NCBI GenBank assembly: GCA_001403775.1
Contig: CYUG01000011.1
Location: 395,051-459,050 of the forward strand
Length of the DNA stretch: 64,000 bases
Direction: 5' to 3'
Source: Dermabacter indicis
GTDB taxonomy: Bacteria; Actinomycetota; Actinomycetes; Actinomycetales; Dermabacteraceae
Shown here: in pieces, positions 55,469 to 64,000 of the stretch
Numbering within the stretch: position 1 is the first letter of the stretch
Layout of the letters: the number at the start of each line of letters is the position of its first letter
Notes under the pieces: model-generated
What the model saw: the letters and a program-made list of their open reading frames with translations, nothing else
The model's database searches: none
Told to the model about the DNA's origin: nothing
Translations under genes and position numbers: made by a program

Positions 55469-56637
55469 GGGCACTCCTCACTGGCAGGATTGATCGACCA
55501 CACGTTCTTGGCGCCCGCCGCCGAGAGGGCGCGCGTGAGCGCGGGGACCGCGCCGTGAGAGGGGGCAAGCGCAATGATGCACCCTCCCTGGCCGCCGCCC
55601 GTGAGCTTCGCGCCGAGTGCCCCCGCACTCCGCGCCGCCCCCACGAGGTGGTCGAGGCGCGGATGCGAAACCCCGAGTTCGGCGAGGATTCCCTGGCAGC
55701 CATTCATCGCCCGCCCCACGCTGCTCATATCGCCGAGTCGGAGGGCCTCGCGCGTCGTATGTGCAAGGGAGGCGATTGTTTCAAGCGCGAGGTCCACAAG
55801 GCGCGGATGGCGCTCACGACGCTCGCGAATACCTCGAACGGCATCGAGCGTGTGCCCGGGAAGACCGGTATCGGCGACGACGAGCGCAGGCATCGCGGCA
55901 AGGTCGAGAGGCTCTGCCTTCCCCGCCTGGAACCACAGCGGCCCCGTCGCCATCGTTTGATAAGCGTCCAGCCCGCTCGGGGTGCCGTGGGCGATGCGCT
56001 CAACGAACTGCACGAGATCGAAGCGCTCCTCGCTTGTGAGCTCGTGCCCGTATAGGCGTGCGACGGCCACGGCAATCGCACTGGCCATCGCGGCGCTTGA
56101 ACCGAGGCCGCGGGCCGTGGGGATGCTCCCTTCGACCGTGACCTCGGCACGGCCGGGCTTTTCGCCAACGTGGCCGAGGATCGTGCGCAGGGCCGACTGG
56201 GCGAGCTCGTCCTCGGCTTCTTCCGTATCGACGTCGAGATAGATCGCACCCGTCGACGGATCCCCCACGGTCGCGATGCGCCTTTTGCCATGCCGCTTCC
56301 CCGTCCGAGCGGACGGCACATCGAGCGTCAGACCGCTCTCGAAGCGCACCTCGTCGCCGGGGACGGTCTGGTCATCGAAGGCGAACCCTTCGGTGATGGA
56401 ATACGAACCGCTGATCGTGCCGAGGCCCTCGGCCGAGACCGAACCCTCGATACGCCCCGCCTGTGGCCCTACCGAATCCGGGTACGGCAAAAGCCTCGCG
56501 GTTGCCGTAAGCCCCAGGTGAGGAATGGGAAAAGCGATCGCGGGGTGGCCGTACACGACCGCGTGCTCACCAATGAGAATCGTCTTGGCGTGCGCGCGGC
56601 CGTGCCCGATCGGATACTCGAACGTCTCTTCGCTCAC
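55465..56637 (-). CDS. mvk: Mevalonate kinase
   Basis: 390 residues. GHMP kinase with [40 protein letters not shown] and [17 protein letters not shown] 30-50-residue insert ([20 protein letters not shown]…[10 protein letters not shown]) makes it longer than typical bacterial enzymes. GTG overlaps the gltX stop (GTGA). First mevalonate gene. Confidence 0.94.
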   Translation of the reverse strand: MSEETFEYPIGHGRAHAKTILIGEHAVVYGHPAIAFPIPHLGLTATARLLPYPDSVGPQAGRIEGSVSAEGLGTISGSYSITEGFAFDDQTVPGDEVRFESGLTLDVPSARTGKRHGKRRIATVGDPSTGAIYLDVDTEEAEDELAQSALRTILGHVGEKPGRAEVTVEGSIPTARGLGSSAAMASAIAVAVARLYGHELTSEERFDLVQFVERIAHGTPSGLDAYQTMATGPLWFQAGKAEPLDLAAMPALVVADTGLPGHTLDAVRGIRERRERHPRLVDLALETIASLAHTTREALRLGDMSSVGRAMNGCQGILAELGVSHPRLDHLVGAARSAGALGAKLTGGGQGGCIIALAPSHGAVPALTRALSAAGAKNVWSINPASEECP

Positions 56638-58175
56638 CGCGACGCGAGGAACTCGGCAAACGAGTTGAGGCGGGCCATGGTCGAGTCGTAGCCGAGCAGC
56701 TCCATCGACTCAAAGAGCGGCGGACTCACGCGGCGACCCGAGATGCCCGAGCGCAGCGGGCCGAACGCGAGGCGCGGCTTGACGCCCATGCCCTCGATGA
56801 TGGCCGCTCGCAGCGACGCTTCGAGCTTCTCGGTCGTGAAGTTGTCCTTGCCGCCCTCTTCGATAACGGCGACCGCACGGCGCACCACGGAAACCGGATC
56901 GTCGCCGAGCTTCTTGAGGGCGTCGTCTTCGATCACGAGGTCGGCGTCGTCAATGAACAGGAAGCGCAGCATGCCCGGGGCTTCGCCGAGGAGGTTCATG
57001 CGCGGCTGCACGAGGGGCGTGGCCTTCGCGAGCAGCGTGCGCTCGTCCTCGGTGATCGGCATGGAGACCACACCGGCCTTCTCGAGGTAGGGAATCATGC
57101 GCTCAGTGAACTCCGCCTCGTCGAGCATACGCATATGGTCGGCGTTGATCGCGAGGGCCTTCTTGTAGTCCACGCGCGCGGGATTCGGGTTGACGTCGGC
57201 GACATCAAACTTCGCAACGAATTGCTCGCGCGTGAAGATGTCCTGGTCGCCGCTGTAACCCCAGCCAAGAAGCGAGAGGTAGTTGATCATGCCCTCGGGC
57301 ACAAAGCCCTCGTCCCGGTAGAGGAAGAGGCTCGATTCCGGATCGCGCTTCGAGAGCTTCTTGTTGCCTTCGCCCATGACATACGGAAGGTGTGCGTATT
57401 CGGGCGTGAACTTCGCGATGCCAATCTTCTTGAGCGCTTCGTACAGCACGATCTGGCGGGGAGTCGAGCTCAGGATGTCCTCGCCGCGCAGGATGTGAGT
57501 AATGCCCATGAGGGCGTCGTCCACGGGGTTGGTGAGCGGGTAAAGTGGCTGGCCGTTGGCGCGCACGACGACATAGTCGGGAGTCGACCCTGCTTTGAAC
57601 GTGATCTCGCCGCGCACGAGGTCGTTGAAGGTGATGTCCTCATCGGGCATACGCACGCGCCATACGGGCTCGCGGCCCTCGGCACGGAACGCGGCCTTCT
57701 GCTCCTCGGTGAGGTCGCGGTCGAAACCGTCGTAGCCCGACTCCTTGGGGCGGCCGGCGGCAATGTGGCGCTGCTGAATCTCCTCGGGCGTCGAGAACGA
57801 CTCGTAGATGTAGCCTCCGTCCTTGAGCTTCTGGATGACGTCCTGGTAAATATCCCCGCGCTGCGACTGACGGTAGGGGCCGTCGTTGCCGCCAGCGTCG
57901 ACACCTTCGTCCCACGTGATACCGAGCCAGCGCATCGCGTCAAGGAGCTGGTTGTAACTTTCCTCGCTGTCGCGTGCCTGGTCGGTGTCTTCGATGCGGA
58001 ACACGAGCGTGCCGCCCGTGCGCTTCGCGTAGGCCCAGTTAAAAAGCGCGGTGCGCACCATGCCGATATGGGGCGTGCCGGTGGGCGACGGGCAAAAGCG
58101 CACGCGGACCTCTTCGTGGCCGCGTGTGCTTTCTAGGGTGGGAAGGGCCGCGAGATCGATGTTCTCAGCGCTCAC
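56634..58175 (-). CDS. gltX: Glutamate-tRNA ligase
   Basis: 513 residues from GTG 58175 (AGGAG site). HIGH motif as [23 protein letters not shown] motif as [14 protein letters not shown], and the C-terminal anticodon-binding domain. Class I synthetase. Actinobacterial enzymes often also charge tRNA-Gln for later amidation. Overlaps mvk by four bases. Confidence 0.96.
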   Translation of the reverse strand: MSAENIDLAALPTLESTRGHEEVRVRFCPSPTGTPHIGMVRTALFNWAYAKRTGGTLVFRIEDTDQARDSEESYNQLLDAMRWLGITWDEGVDAGGNDGPYRQSQRGDIYQDVIQKLKDGGYIYESFSTPEEIQQRHIAAGRPKESGYDGFDRDLTEEQKAAFRAEGREPVWRVRMPDEDITFNDLVRGEITFKAGSTPDYVVVRANGQPLYPLTNPVDDALMGITHILRGEDILSSTPRQIVLYEALKKIGIAKFTPEYAHLPYVMGEGNKKLSKRDPESSLFLYRDEGFVPEGMINYLSLLGWGYSGDQDIFTREQFVAKFDVADVNPNPARVDYKKALAINADHMRMLDEAEFTERMIPYLEKAGVVSMPITEDERTLLAKATPLVQPRMNLLGEAPGMLRFLFIDDADLVIEDDALKKLGDDPVSVVRRAVAVIEEGGKDNFTTEKLEASLRAAIIEGMGVKPRLAFGPLRSGISGRRVSPPLFESMELLGYDSTMARLNSFAEFLASR

Positions 58176-58225
58176 GTGATTGTTCTCCTTCGGGAGGTTG
58201 GAGGGGCATAGCCCCGGATGCGGTT

Positions 58226-59017
58226 TTAAGCCTCGAGTTCTTCGGGCGTGACGACGCGGTTGGTCAGGGTGCCGAGCCCGTCAATCTCAATATCGACGGT
58301 GTCGCCGGCTTGAAGAAGTCCAACACCAGCGGGGGTTCCGGTGAGGATGACGTCGCCGGGCAGAAGCGTGGTTGAGCGCGTGATCTCTTCAATGAGCTTG
58401 GGAATCGCACGGAGCATGTCGGCGCTCGTGCCGTCCTGCTTGACCTCGCCGTTCACGCGAGTGCGGATACGCGCGTTCGCGGTGTCGAGATCAGTTTCGA
58501 TCCACGGGCCGAGAGGGCAGGACGTATCGAACGCTTTCGCGCGGAACCACTGCGATTCTTCGCGCTGCGCGTCGCGCACCGTGAGGTCGTTCGCGCACGT
58601 GTAGCCGAGAATCACATCAGCAGCGCGTTCGGCGGAAACGTTCTTCGCGAGGGTCTTGATGACGACCGCGAGCTCGGCTTCGAAGCTCAGTTCTTTCGCG
58701 TACGAGGGGTAGATGACCGGGTCGTTCGGGCCGATCACGGAGGTGTTCGGCTTGAGGAAGAGCAGCGGGCTCTCGGGGGCCTCACCACCCATTTCACGGG
58801 CGTGTTCGGCATAGTTTTTGCCGACGCCAACGACCTTGGAGCGAGGAATGACCGGGGCGAGGAGGCGAACGTCCTCGAGCGGGAGGATCGTGCCGTTCGG
58901 CTGAATCTGGGTGTAGAGCGGGTCTCCCGTGATCCCGTACACCATGTCCACGCCGTCCTTTTCTTGGACGATGCCGAACATCGGGTTCGAGCCGGTGGTG
59001 AATCGTGCAATGCGCAT
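58226..59017 (-). CDS. Fumarylacetoacetate hydrolase family protein
   Basis: 263 residues. FAH fold with metal ligands in [11 protein letters not shown] and [31 protein letters not shown] near the C-terminus. Family members include 2-hydroxyhepta-2,4-diene-1,7-dioate isomerase and oxaloacetate decarboxylase; the exact substrate is not clear. Commonly found upstream of gltX in Micrococcales. Confidence 0.9.
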   Translation of the reverse strand: MRIARFTTGSNPMFGIVQEKDGVDMVYGITGDPLYTQIQPNGTILPLEDVRLLAPVIPRSKVVGVGKNYAEHAREMGGEAPESPLLFLKPNTSVIGPNDPVIYPSYAKELSFEAELAVVIKTLAKNVSAERAADVILGYTCANDLTVRDAQREESQWFRAKAFDTSCPLGPWIETDLDTANARIRTRVNGEVKQDGTSADMLRAIPKLIEEITRSTTLLPGDVILTGTPAGVGLLQAGDTVDIEIDGLGTLTNRVVTPEELEA

Positions 59018-59153
59018 GGCCCCCAGTCTAGTAGGGGCTTTCGGCTCTCACGGGCGCTCGCCCTATGCCCTTGACCACCCCACACCCTTTCTTCACATCC
59101 GCGGCCCGCGAGCGCGTCGTGGCGCACGTGGTCTTTGCGCGTAGGCTTGTGCC

Positions 59154-60149
59154 GTGCTTTCTTCTTCCCCGCGTTTCGATTCGTTGTCTGCGCTCGAGCG
59201 CCCTCTCACGGTGCTGTCGGCGGGGAGTGCACAGCGTGCGCGCGAGGCCCACGAGGCGCGTGCCGATCGCCTGAGTGGCCCGCACCGAGAGCGCAAGGCG
59301 CGGGGTGAAAAGCATCCGATCGAGGATTTCCTCCACACGTACTACCCCTTTAGCCCGGGGCAGCTTCGGCGCTGGCACCCGGGCTGGCAGGTGGGATACG
59401 AGGCCTCGGCCGATGCGGATCTTCGGGGGCACGGGGATGTGGCCTCCGACGGTTGCCGGCGCTGGTATCGCGACACTCGAGATTCGGCCGGCGGCGCGAC
59501 GGGTGAGGTACGCACGGCGGATCTCGAGCGGTTTGTGCGCGAGCGTGGCGATGCCGCCTACTGGATTCACCGGTTGCTCACGAATTCGAGTTTTGCCGAG
59601 AAGCCCGGGAACTTTTCGTGCTTTGGTCTTCACGAGTGGGCGATGGTGTATCGGCTTGGGGCAGGCGAGAGGCGCCACGAATCACTCCCATTACGCCTCA
59701 GCGCCGCGGAGACGAACAGGGTCGTCGAGGACAATCGCCTCGTGTGTTCGCACATCGACGCGTTTCGCTTCTTCACGCCCGAGGCGGTCCCGCTCAATGC
59801 TTCGCGTCCTACGCGCGAGACACAGCCCATGCGCGATGATCCCGCGTGCCTCCACGTGGGAATGGACCTTTACAAGTGGTCGATGAAGCTCGCGCCCGTG
59901 CTTCCAAGCGATATCGCGCTCGACTGCTTCGAGCACGCCCTTGATCTGCGTATCCTCGACATGGAGGCCTCCCCCTACGACTGCCGGGGCTACGGGTACG
60001 GAGTTGTGCCGATCGAAACTGACGAGGGTAAGGAGGAGTATGTGCGGCGTCAGCGAGCGCTCGCCGTTCGCTCCGAGGAGTTACGCACGCGCATCCTCGC
60101 GATCGTGGATCCGCTTGCCTCCGTGTTTGCCGACGTCGCTCGTTGCTGA
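59154..60149 (+). CDS. Conserved actinobacterial protein annotated as 3-methyladenine glycosylase
   Basis: 331 residues from GTG 59154. HPIEDFLHTYYPFSPGQLRRWHPG, NFSCFGLHEWAMVYRL, CSHIDAFRFF, RDDPACLHVGMDLYKWSMKL and DMEASPYDCRGYG are conserved across actinobacterial homologues that databases name 3-methyladenine DNA glycosylase. No HhH-GPD or MPG catalytic signature is visible, so the name should be treated as unproven. Divergent from the FAH gene. Confidence 0.75.
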   Translation: MLSSSPRFDSLSALERPLTVLSAGSAQRAREAHEARADRLSGPHRERKARGEKHPIEDFLHTYYPFSPGQLRRWHPGWQVGYEASADADLRGHGDVASDGCRRWYRDTRDSAGGATGEVRTADLERFVRERGDAAYWIHRLLTNSSFAEKPGNFSCFGLHEWAMVYRLGAGERRHESLPLRLSAAETNRVVEDNRLVCSHIDAFRFFTPEAVPLNASRPTRETQPMRDDPACLHVGMDLYKWSMKLAPVLPSDIALDCFEHALDLRILDMEASPYDCRGYGYGVVPIETDEGKEEYVRRQRALAVRSEELRTRILAIVDPLASVFADVARC

Positions 60150-60243
60150 TGTCAAGTGATCGCGGTAGGCCATCGCTGTACCGTGACTCAGACACCCCGC
60201 AACAAACGTCATTATTCTGCGTTCAACCGGGCACAATGGTGTC

Positions 60244-61077
60244 ATGCCCCCTTCGCCCCCTTCACCGAAGTCCCCACCCGCACAGGCACGGCGCGTGCGT
60301 GTCGCGACCTTCAATATTCATCACGGTGCGAATTCCAGAAACGTTCTCAATCTCGAATCGACAGCACGCGCCCTCGAGGCTCTCGAAGCCGATGTCATTG
60401 GCCTGCAGGAGGTCGATCGCTTCTTTGGTACGCGTTCAGATTTCGTGGATCAGGCGGCATGGCTTGCGGATCGACTCGACATGCACGCGCAGTTCGCGCC
60501 CACGATTGATCTGGATCCTTCGCGGCGTTCGGTCGAGCGAGTAGGGATCAGTACGCGCCGCCAGTACGGGATCGCGGTGCTCTCTCGCCTCCCGATTCTC
60601 GAGTCGCACATGGCTCGTCTTCCCGAGAATCGCCTTATCGAGCGTCGGGCGGTGCTTCGTACCCGCATCGACGCGGAAGGCGTGCCGTTCTCGTTTTCGG
60701 TGACGCACCTCGCTCTCGGCCCCGCGAGGGCTCGCCGCGCGCAGTTCCGGGCCGCGCGCGAGGAGGCCTTCTCAGGCAAGGAGCCCGCGGTCCTCGTTGG
60801 TGATCTTAATGCCGCGCCCTCCCAGGTACGCGATTACGCGGTTTTCACGAAAGGGCTCATCGACGTGTGGGCAGCAAAGCATCGGCTCCCCCTCGCGAAG
60901 CGCTTTCTCGGCCGTACGAATCCGGTGCTCCCCCTCCCCGCGAGACGCATCGATTACATTCTCGCAAGTCGCGATATTCGGCCTATCTCGGCGAAGACCC
61001 ATCGCACGCACGCCTCGGATCATCTACCGGTCGTCGCCGAACTCGAGATCCCGCACGCAGATCCGGCCCCAGAGTAG
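60244..61077 (+). CDS. Endonuclease/exonuclease/phosphatase family protein
   Basis: 277 residues. The EEP fold is complete: VATFNIHHG, IGLQEVDRF, VLVGDLNAAP, RRIDYILASR and ASDHLPVVAELE. Metal-dependent phosphodiesterase with possible DNA, inositol-phosphate or sphingomyelin-like substrates. No signal peptide is seen, so it is probably cytoplasmic. Confidence 0.88.
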   Translation: MPPSPPSPKSPPAQARRVRVATFNIHHGANSRNVLNLESTARALEALEADVIGLQEVDRFFGTRSDFVDQAAWLADRLDMHAQFAPTIDLDPSRRSVERVGISTRRQYGIAVLSRLPILESHMARLPENRLIERRAVLRTRIDAEGVPFSFSVTHLALGPARARRAQFRAAREEAFSGKEPAVLVGDLNAAPSQVRDYAVFTKGLIDVWAAKHRLPLAKRFLGRTNPVLPLPARRIDYILASRDIRPISAKTHRTHASDHLPVVAELEIPHADPAPE

Positions 61078-61111
61078 CCGCCGGCCCTGCCCGGGCTGAC
61101 ACAATGGGGGC

Positions 61112-63667
61112 ATGCCACTTCTTCACGACTTTCTCCCCCAAGACTCGAGCGAAGATGCGATCGCCGAGGGCTTTATCGCGGCACAAGCCGAGGTAGGGCG
61201 CACGCTCTACCCCCACCAGGAAGAGGCCCTCCTCGCGATTGCTGCGGGTGATCATGTGATCGCCGCGACTCCCACGGGATCGGGGAAGACGACGATTGCC
61301 TACGCCGCGCTTTACGCTGCGATGGCGCGGGGAGAAACGGCGTACTACACGGCCCCCATCAAGGCGCTCGTGAGCGAGAAGTTCTTCGAGATCGTCTCGA
61401 TGTTCGGCGCGCAGTCCGTGGGAATGATGACGGGCGATTCCTCGGTCAACCACGAAGCGCCGATCATCGTGTGCACGGCGGAAATCCTCGCTAATCACGC
61501 CCTTCGCGAAGGCGATACAAGCGAGATCGGCCTCGTCGTCATGGATGAGTTCCATTTCTATGACGATTCGCAGCGCGGCTGGGCATGGCAGGTCCCCCTC
61601 ATCGAACTCCCCCGCACACAATTCGTTCTTATGAGCGCAACCCTGGGCGACGTGAGTTTCTTCGAGAAGGATCTCGAAGAGCGCACGAGCCGAAGCGTAA
61701 GCACGATCGCGAACGCCGAGCGCCCGGTCCCCCTCGACTTCCGCTGGGCCACGACTGACCTTCCCGAGACGATCAAAGAAATCCTCGAAAACCGCGATGC
61801 ACCCGTGTACATCGTGCACTTCACGCAAAAAGACGCCCTCGAGCAGGCACAGCACCTTCTCGGCACGAAGATCCTCACGCGCGAGGAAAAAGACAAGATC
61901 CGCGACCTCATCGGTGACTTCCGATTCTCACGCGGCTTCGGCACGATCCTTTCGAAGCTCGTGCGCGAGGGTATCGGAGTACACCACGCGGGCATGCTCC
62001 CGAAGTATCGCCGCCTCGTGGAGAGGCTCGCCCAATCGGGCCTTCTGAAGGTCATTGCCGGCACCGACACGCTCGGTGTCGGCATCAACGTCCCCATCCG
62101 CACGGTCCTCATGACATCTCTCGCGAAGTTTGATGGCCGCCGCCAGCGCCTTCTCAACACGCGAGAATTCCTCCAGATCGCCGGCCGCGCTGGGCGCGCT
62201 GGCTTCGATACCGTGGGGCACGTCGTCGTCCAGGCCCCGGAATGGGCCGTCGAGTTCGAAAAGGAAAAGGAGCGCTTCACCAAGCGAGCCGAAAGCGGAT
62301 CGAAGCCCAACAACGCGAAGAAAAAGCTGCGCGAGCCGAAGATGAGGATCCCCGAGGGCCGGGTGAACTGGACCGAGGAGAATCTGAGGAAGCTTAGTGA
62401 AGAGCAACCGTCGGCGCTGAAACCGCACATGACCATCACGAGCGCTATCCTTCTCGCGCTCATTTCTCGCCCGGGCAGCGCCCTCAGGGCAACTCAACAT
62501 CTCATCGACGAGAGCCACCAGACACGCACGCAGAAGTTCGCGCTCAAGCGCCGCGCCCTCGAACTTTTCCGTGGCCTCAAGGAAGCGGACATCATCGCGG
62601 TGCGTCAGGAACCCGACCATCTTGGCCGCACCGTCACACTCGTCGACGACCTCCAGTGGGACTTCCAGATGAACCAGCCACTCGCAGCGTTCGCGATTGC
62701 GGCCCTCGACATCCTTGACGAAGATTCCCCGACCCTCACGATGGATTCGGTCTCGATCATTGAGGCGATTCTCGAAGACCCGTTCCAGATCCTCCTCGCC
62801 CAGCAAAATGCCGAAAAGAGCGCCCTGCTCGCCGAGCTCAAGGCCGATGGGGTCGAATACACGGAGCGCATGGCGCGCCTCGACGAGGTCACGTGGCCGA
62901 AACCCCTCGAGGAGGAACTCACGGCGGCACTCGAGATCTACGCAAAAAACCGCCCGTGGATCAGCGTGCACGATCTCTCTCCCAAAAAGATCGTGCGCGA
63001 GTTCTACGAGACGGGTGCGACGTTCAGCGAGTTCGTCTCGCGCTACACGCTCATGCGCTCCGAGGGGATCGTGCTGCGCTACCTGTCCGATGCCTACCAG
63101 GCCCTGCGGCGCACGCTCCCCGTGGAGCTTCGAACCGACGAACTCGAGGACGTCATCGAGTGGCTCGGGGTCCTCGTGCGTGGTGTCGATTCCTCACTGC
63201 TTGACGAATGGGAGGCACTTTCGAACCCCGAGGATACCGGCGACGCGGCAAGCGAGGTGCGCCCCGATTCACCGCGATCCCTCAGCGCGCAAACAAAAGT
63301 GCTCACGCAAATGGTGCGCGCCGCCATGTGGCGTCGCGTCGAGGACTTCGCGTTCGAGCGCGAAGAGCAGCTCGGCGAGCTTGACGGTGAAAGCGGCTGG
63401 ACCGCCGACCGCTGGGGGGAAGCTATGGACGACTTCTACGACGCCCACGACCACGTTGTCATCGAGGACTTCGCTCGTAAAAGCGAGTACTTGCGCATCG
63501 AGCGCGAATCAAGGCGCTGGCTCGTGACACAAACGATCGTGGATCCCGAAGGCGACAACGACTTCGTCATGCAGGCGACCGTGGATCTCGAGCAGACCGA
63601 TGAGGAAGGGGAGCTCGCGCTCACCCTCGAGTACGTAGGCGACCTGGTGAAAGCACCGTGGCGGTGA
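61112..63667 (+). CDS. Ski2-like DExH helicase with DUF3516
   Basis: 851 residues. Walker A in ATPTGSGKTTIAYAAL, motif II VVMDEFHFYDD (DEFH), LMSATLGDV (motif III), TDTLGVGINVPIRTVL and QIAGRAGRAGFDT (motif VI). The second half is the DUF3516 region of actinobacterial homologues (…KIVREFYETGATFSEFVSRY…). Probable RNA helicase. The stop overlaps the GTG of the next gene. Confidence 0.93.
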   Translation: MPLLHDFLPQDSSEDAIAEGFIAAQAEVGRTLYPHQEEALLAIAAGDHVIAATPTGSGKTTIAYAALYAAMARGETAYYTAPIKALVSEKFFEIVSMFGAQSVGMMTGDSSVNHEAPIIVCTAEILANHALREGDTSEIGLVVMDEFHFYDDSQRGWAWQVPLIELPRTQFVLMSATLGDVSFFEKDLEERTSRSVSTIANAERPVPLDFRWATTDLPETIKEILENRDAPVYIVHFTQKDALEQAQHLLGTKILTREEKDKIRDLIGDFRFSRGFGTILSKLVREGIGVHHAGMLPKYRRLVERLAQSGLLKVIAGTDTLGVGINVPIRTVLMTSLAKFDGRRQRLLNTREFLQIAGRAGRAGFDTVGHVVVQAPEWAVEFEKEKERFTKRAESGSKPNNAKKKLREPKMRIPEGRVNWTEENLRKLSEEQPSALKPHMTITSAILLALISRPGSALRATQHLIDESHQTRTQKFALKRRALELFRGLKEADIIAVRQEPDHLGRTVTLVDDLQWDFQMNQPLAAFAIAALDILDEDSPTLTMDSVSIIEAILEDPFQILLAQQNAEKSALLAELKADGVEYTERMARLDEVTWPKPLEEELTAALEIYAKNRPWISVHDLSPKKIVREFYETGATFSEFVSRYTLMRSEGIVLRYLSDAYQALRRTLPVELRTDELEDVIEWLGVLVRGVDSSLLDEWEALSNPEDTGDAASEVRPDSPRSLSAQTKVLTQMVRAAMWRRVEDFAFEREEQLGELDGESGWTADRWGEAMDDFYDAHDHVVIEDFARKSEYLRIERESRRWLVTQTIVDPEGDNDFVMQATVDLEQTDEEGELALTLEYVGDLVKAPWR

Positions 63668-64000
63668 GCGCACCCGTCATCCTCGTCCTCGACGTAGCGA
63701 GGGAAGAGTGCGCGACTTTCGCCGCGCTCGCAGGGGCCGTTGCTACACGCCTTGAGGCGAGCGGCTGCGTGCGCCCCTCCTGGCGCGATGCCGTAATCCG
63801 ACGCGAGGAGCGCTTTCCCACCGGGCTCCCGCTCGAGCCTCCCGTGGCGATCCCCCACGCCGACGGCGAGCATACGGTGAAGGACGGGTTCGTGCTCACC
63901 CGGCTCACCGAGCCGCTCGCGTTTGGTGCGATGGGAGGTGCCGACGCCACCCCGCTTGACGTGCGCCTCGCCGTGTTCATCGCCGCGGGCGCGGGTACGA
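63664..64000 (+). CDS. PTS EIIA component, fructose/galactitol type (3' partial)
   Basis: GTG 63664 overlaps the helicase stop (GTGA). The frame is open to the window edge (112 residues). The sequence has REERFPTGLPLEPPVAIPHA, with the phosphorylated His in IPHAD, then RLTEPLAFGAMGG and DVRLAVFIAA, the standard EIIA-2 domain pattern. The protein accepts phosphate from HPr and passes it to EIIB; sugar unknown. The rest of the operon lies outside the window. Confidence 0.85.
   Translation, partial: MSAPVILVLDVAREECATFAALAGAVATRLEASGCVRPSWRDAVIRREERFPTGLPLEPPVAIPHADGEHTVKDGFVLTRLTEPLAFGAMGGADATPLDVRLAVFIAAGAGT

Noticed and set aside
1-64000. CRISPR arrays, rRNA genes, complete insertion sequences
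   Set aside because: No regularly spaced repeats, rRNA motifs, or transposase with terminal inverted repeats were found on reading the window.

Overview
The window comes from a high-GC Gram-positive bacterium (Actinomycetota). Evidence includes very strong G/C third-position bias, frequent GTG/TTG starts, ATGA/GTGA stop-start overlaps, an LtbR-like IclR regulator divergent from leuCD, cydABDC in one run, DUF3515 and DUF3516 proteins, and a Streptomyces-type mevalonate cluster. The gene order resembles Micrococcales/Dermabacteraceae or Actinomycetaceae, but the genus cannot be fixed from this sequence alone.

Region 1 (1-12,772) is the right end of an integrated conjugative element that has decayed. 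It ends at the 3' end of a tRNA-Ala gene (12,773-12,845, minus strand). The core is typical of actinobacterial elements: the C-terminus of a primase/polymerase, a DUF2637 SpdB-like membrane protein with a C-terminal HTH, a ParB-like protein, two DUF6112 small membrane proteins, a TrbL-like channel protein and an SCO6880-family T4SS protein. Most of the longer core genes are broken: an in-frame stop in SCO6880, frameshifts in the TrbL-like, ParB-like and upstream genes, and a deletion fusion of a transfer protein with a cell-wall hydrolase tail. No VirB4/TraG-type ATPase, relaxase or intact integrase is visible. The intact genes are accessory: a Shedu (SduA, DUF4263) anti-phage nuclease placed between the two DUF6112 genes on the opposite strand, a divergent WYL regulator/NmrA oxidoreductase pair, and an unknown five-segment membrane protein.

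Region 2 (12,890-23,260, all minus) is a housekeeping run: rne/rng-like, rplU-rpmA, obgE, proB, proA, a small membrane protein, nadD, an acidic membrane protein, rsfS and a histidine phosphatase. Both proB (2-base frameshift in the PUA domain) and proA (internal deletion plus frameshift) look broken, which predicts loss of the glutamate route to proline.

Region 3 (23,260-31,870) carries cydABDC (bd oxidase and its ABC exporter), followed by an overlapping GAF-histidine kinase. A NarL-type response regulator faces the kinase tail to tail.

Region 4 (31,950-48,740) holds housekeeping genes: mutM, rnc, yceD, coaD, rsmD, recG; rpmB; a methyltransferase, thiL, a double GNAT protein; a DUF3515 lipoprotein; murA-DUF2867-gpsA-ddl; leuCD with a divergent IclR regulator.

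Region 5 (48,760-64,000) holds a universal stress protein, tRNA-Glu and tRNA-Gln, a complete six-gene mevalonate operon (mvk-mvaD-pmk-idi2-mvaA-mvaS) transcribed from behind gltX and a fumarylacetoacetase-family gene, then three plus-strand genes (a glycosylase-annotated protein, an EEP-family hydrolase, a DUF3516 Ski2-like helicase) and the start of a PTS EIIA gene cut by the window edge.
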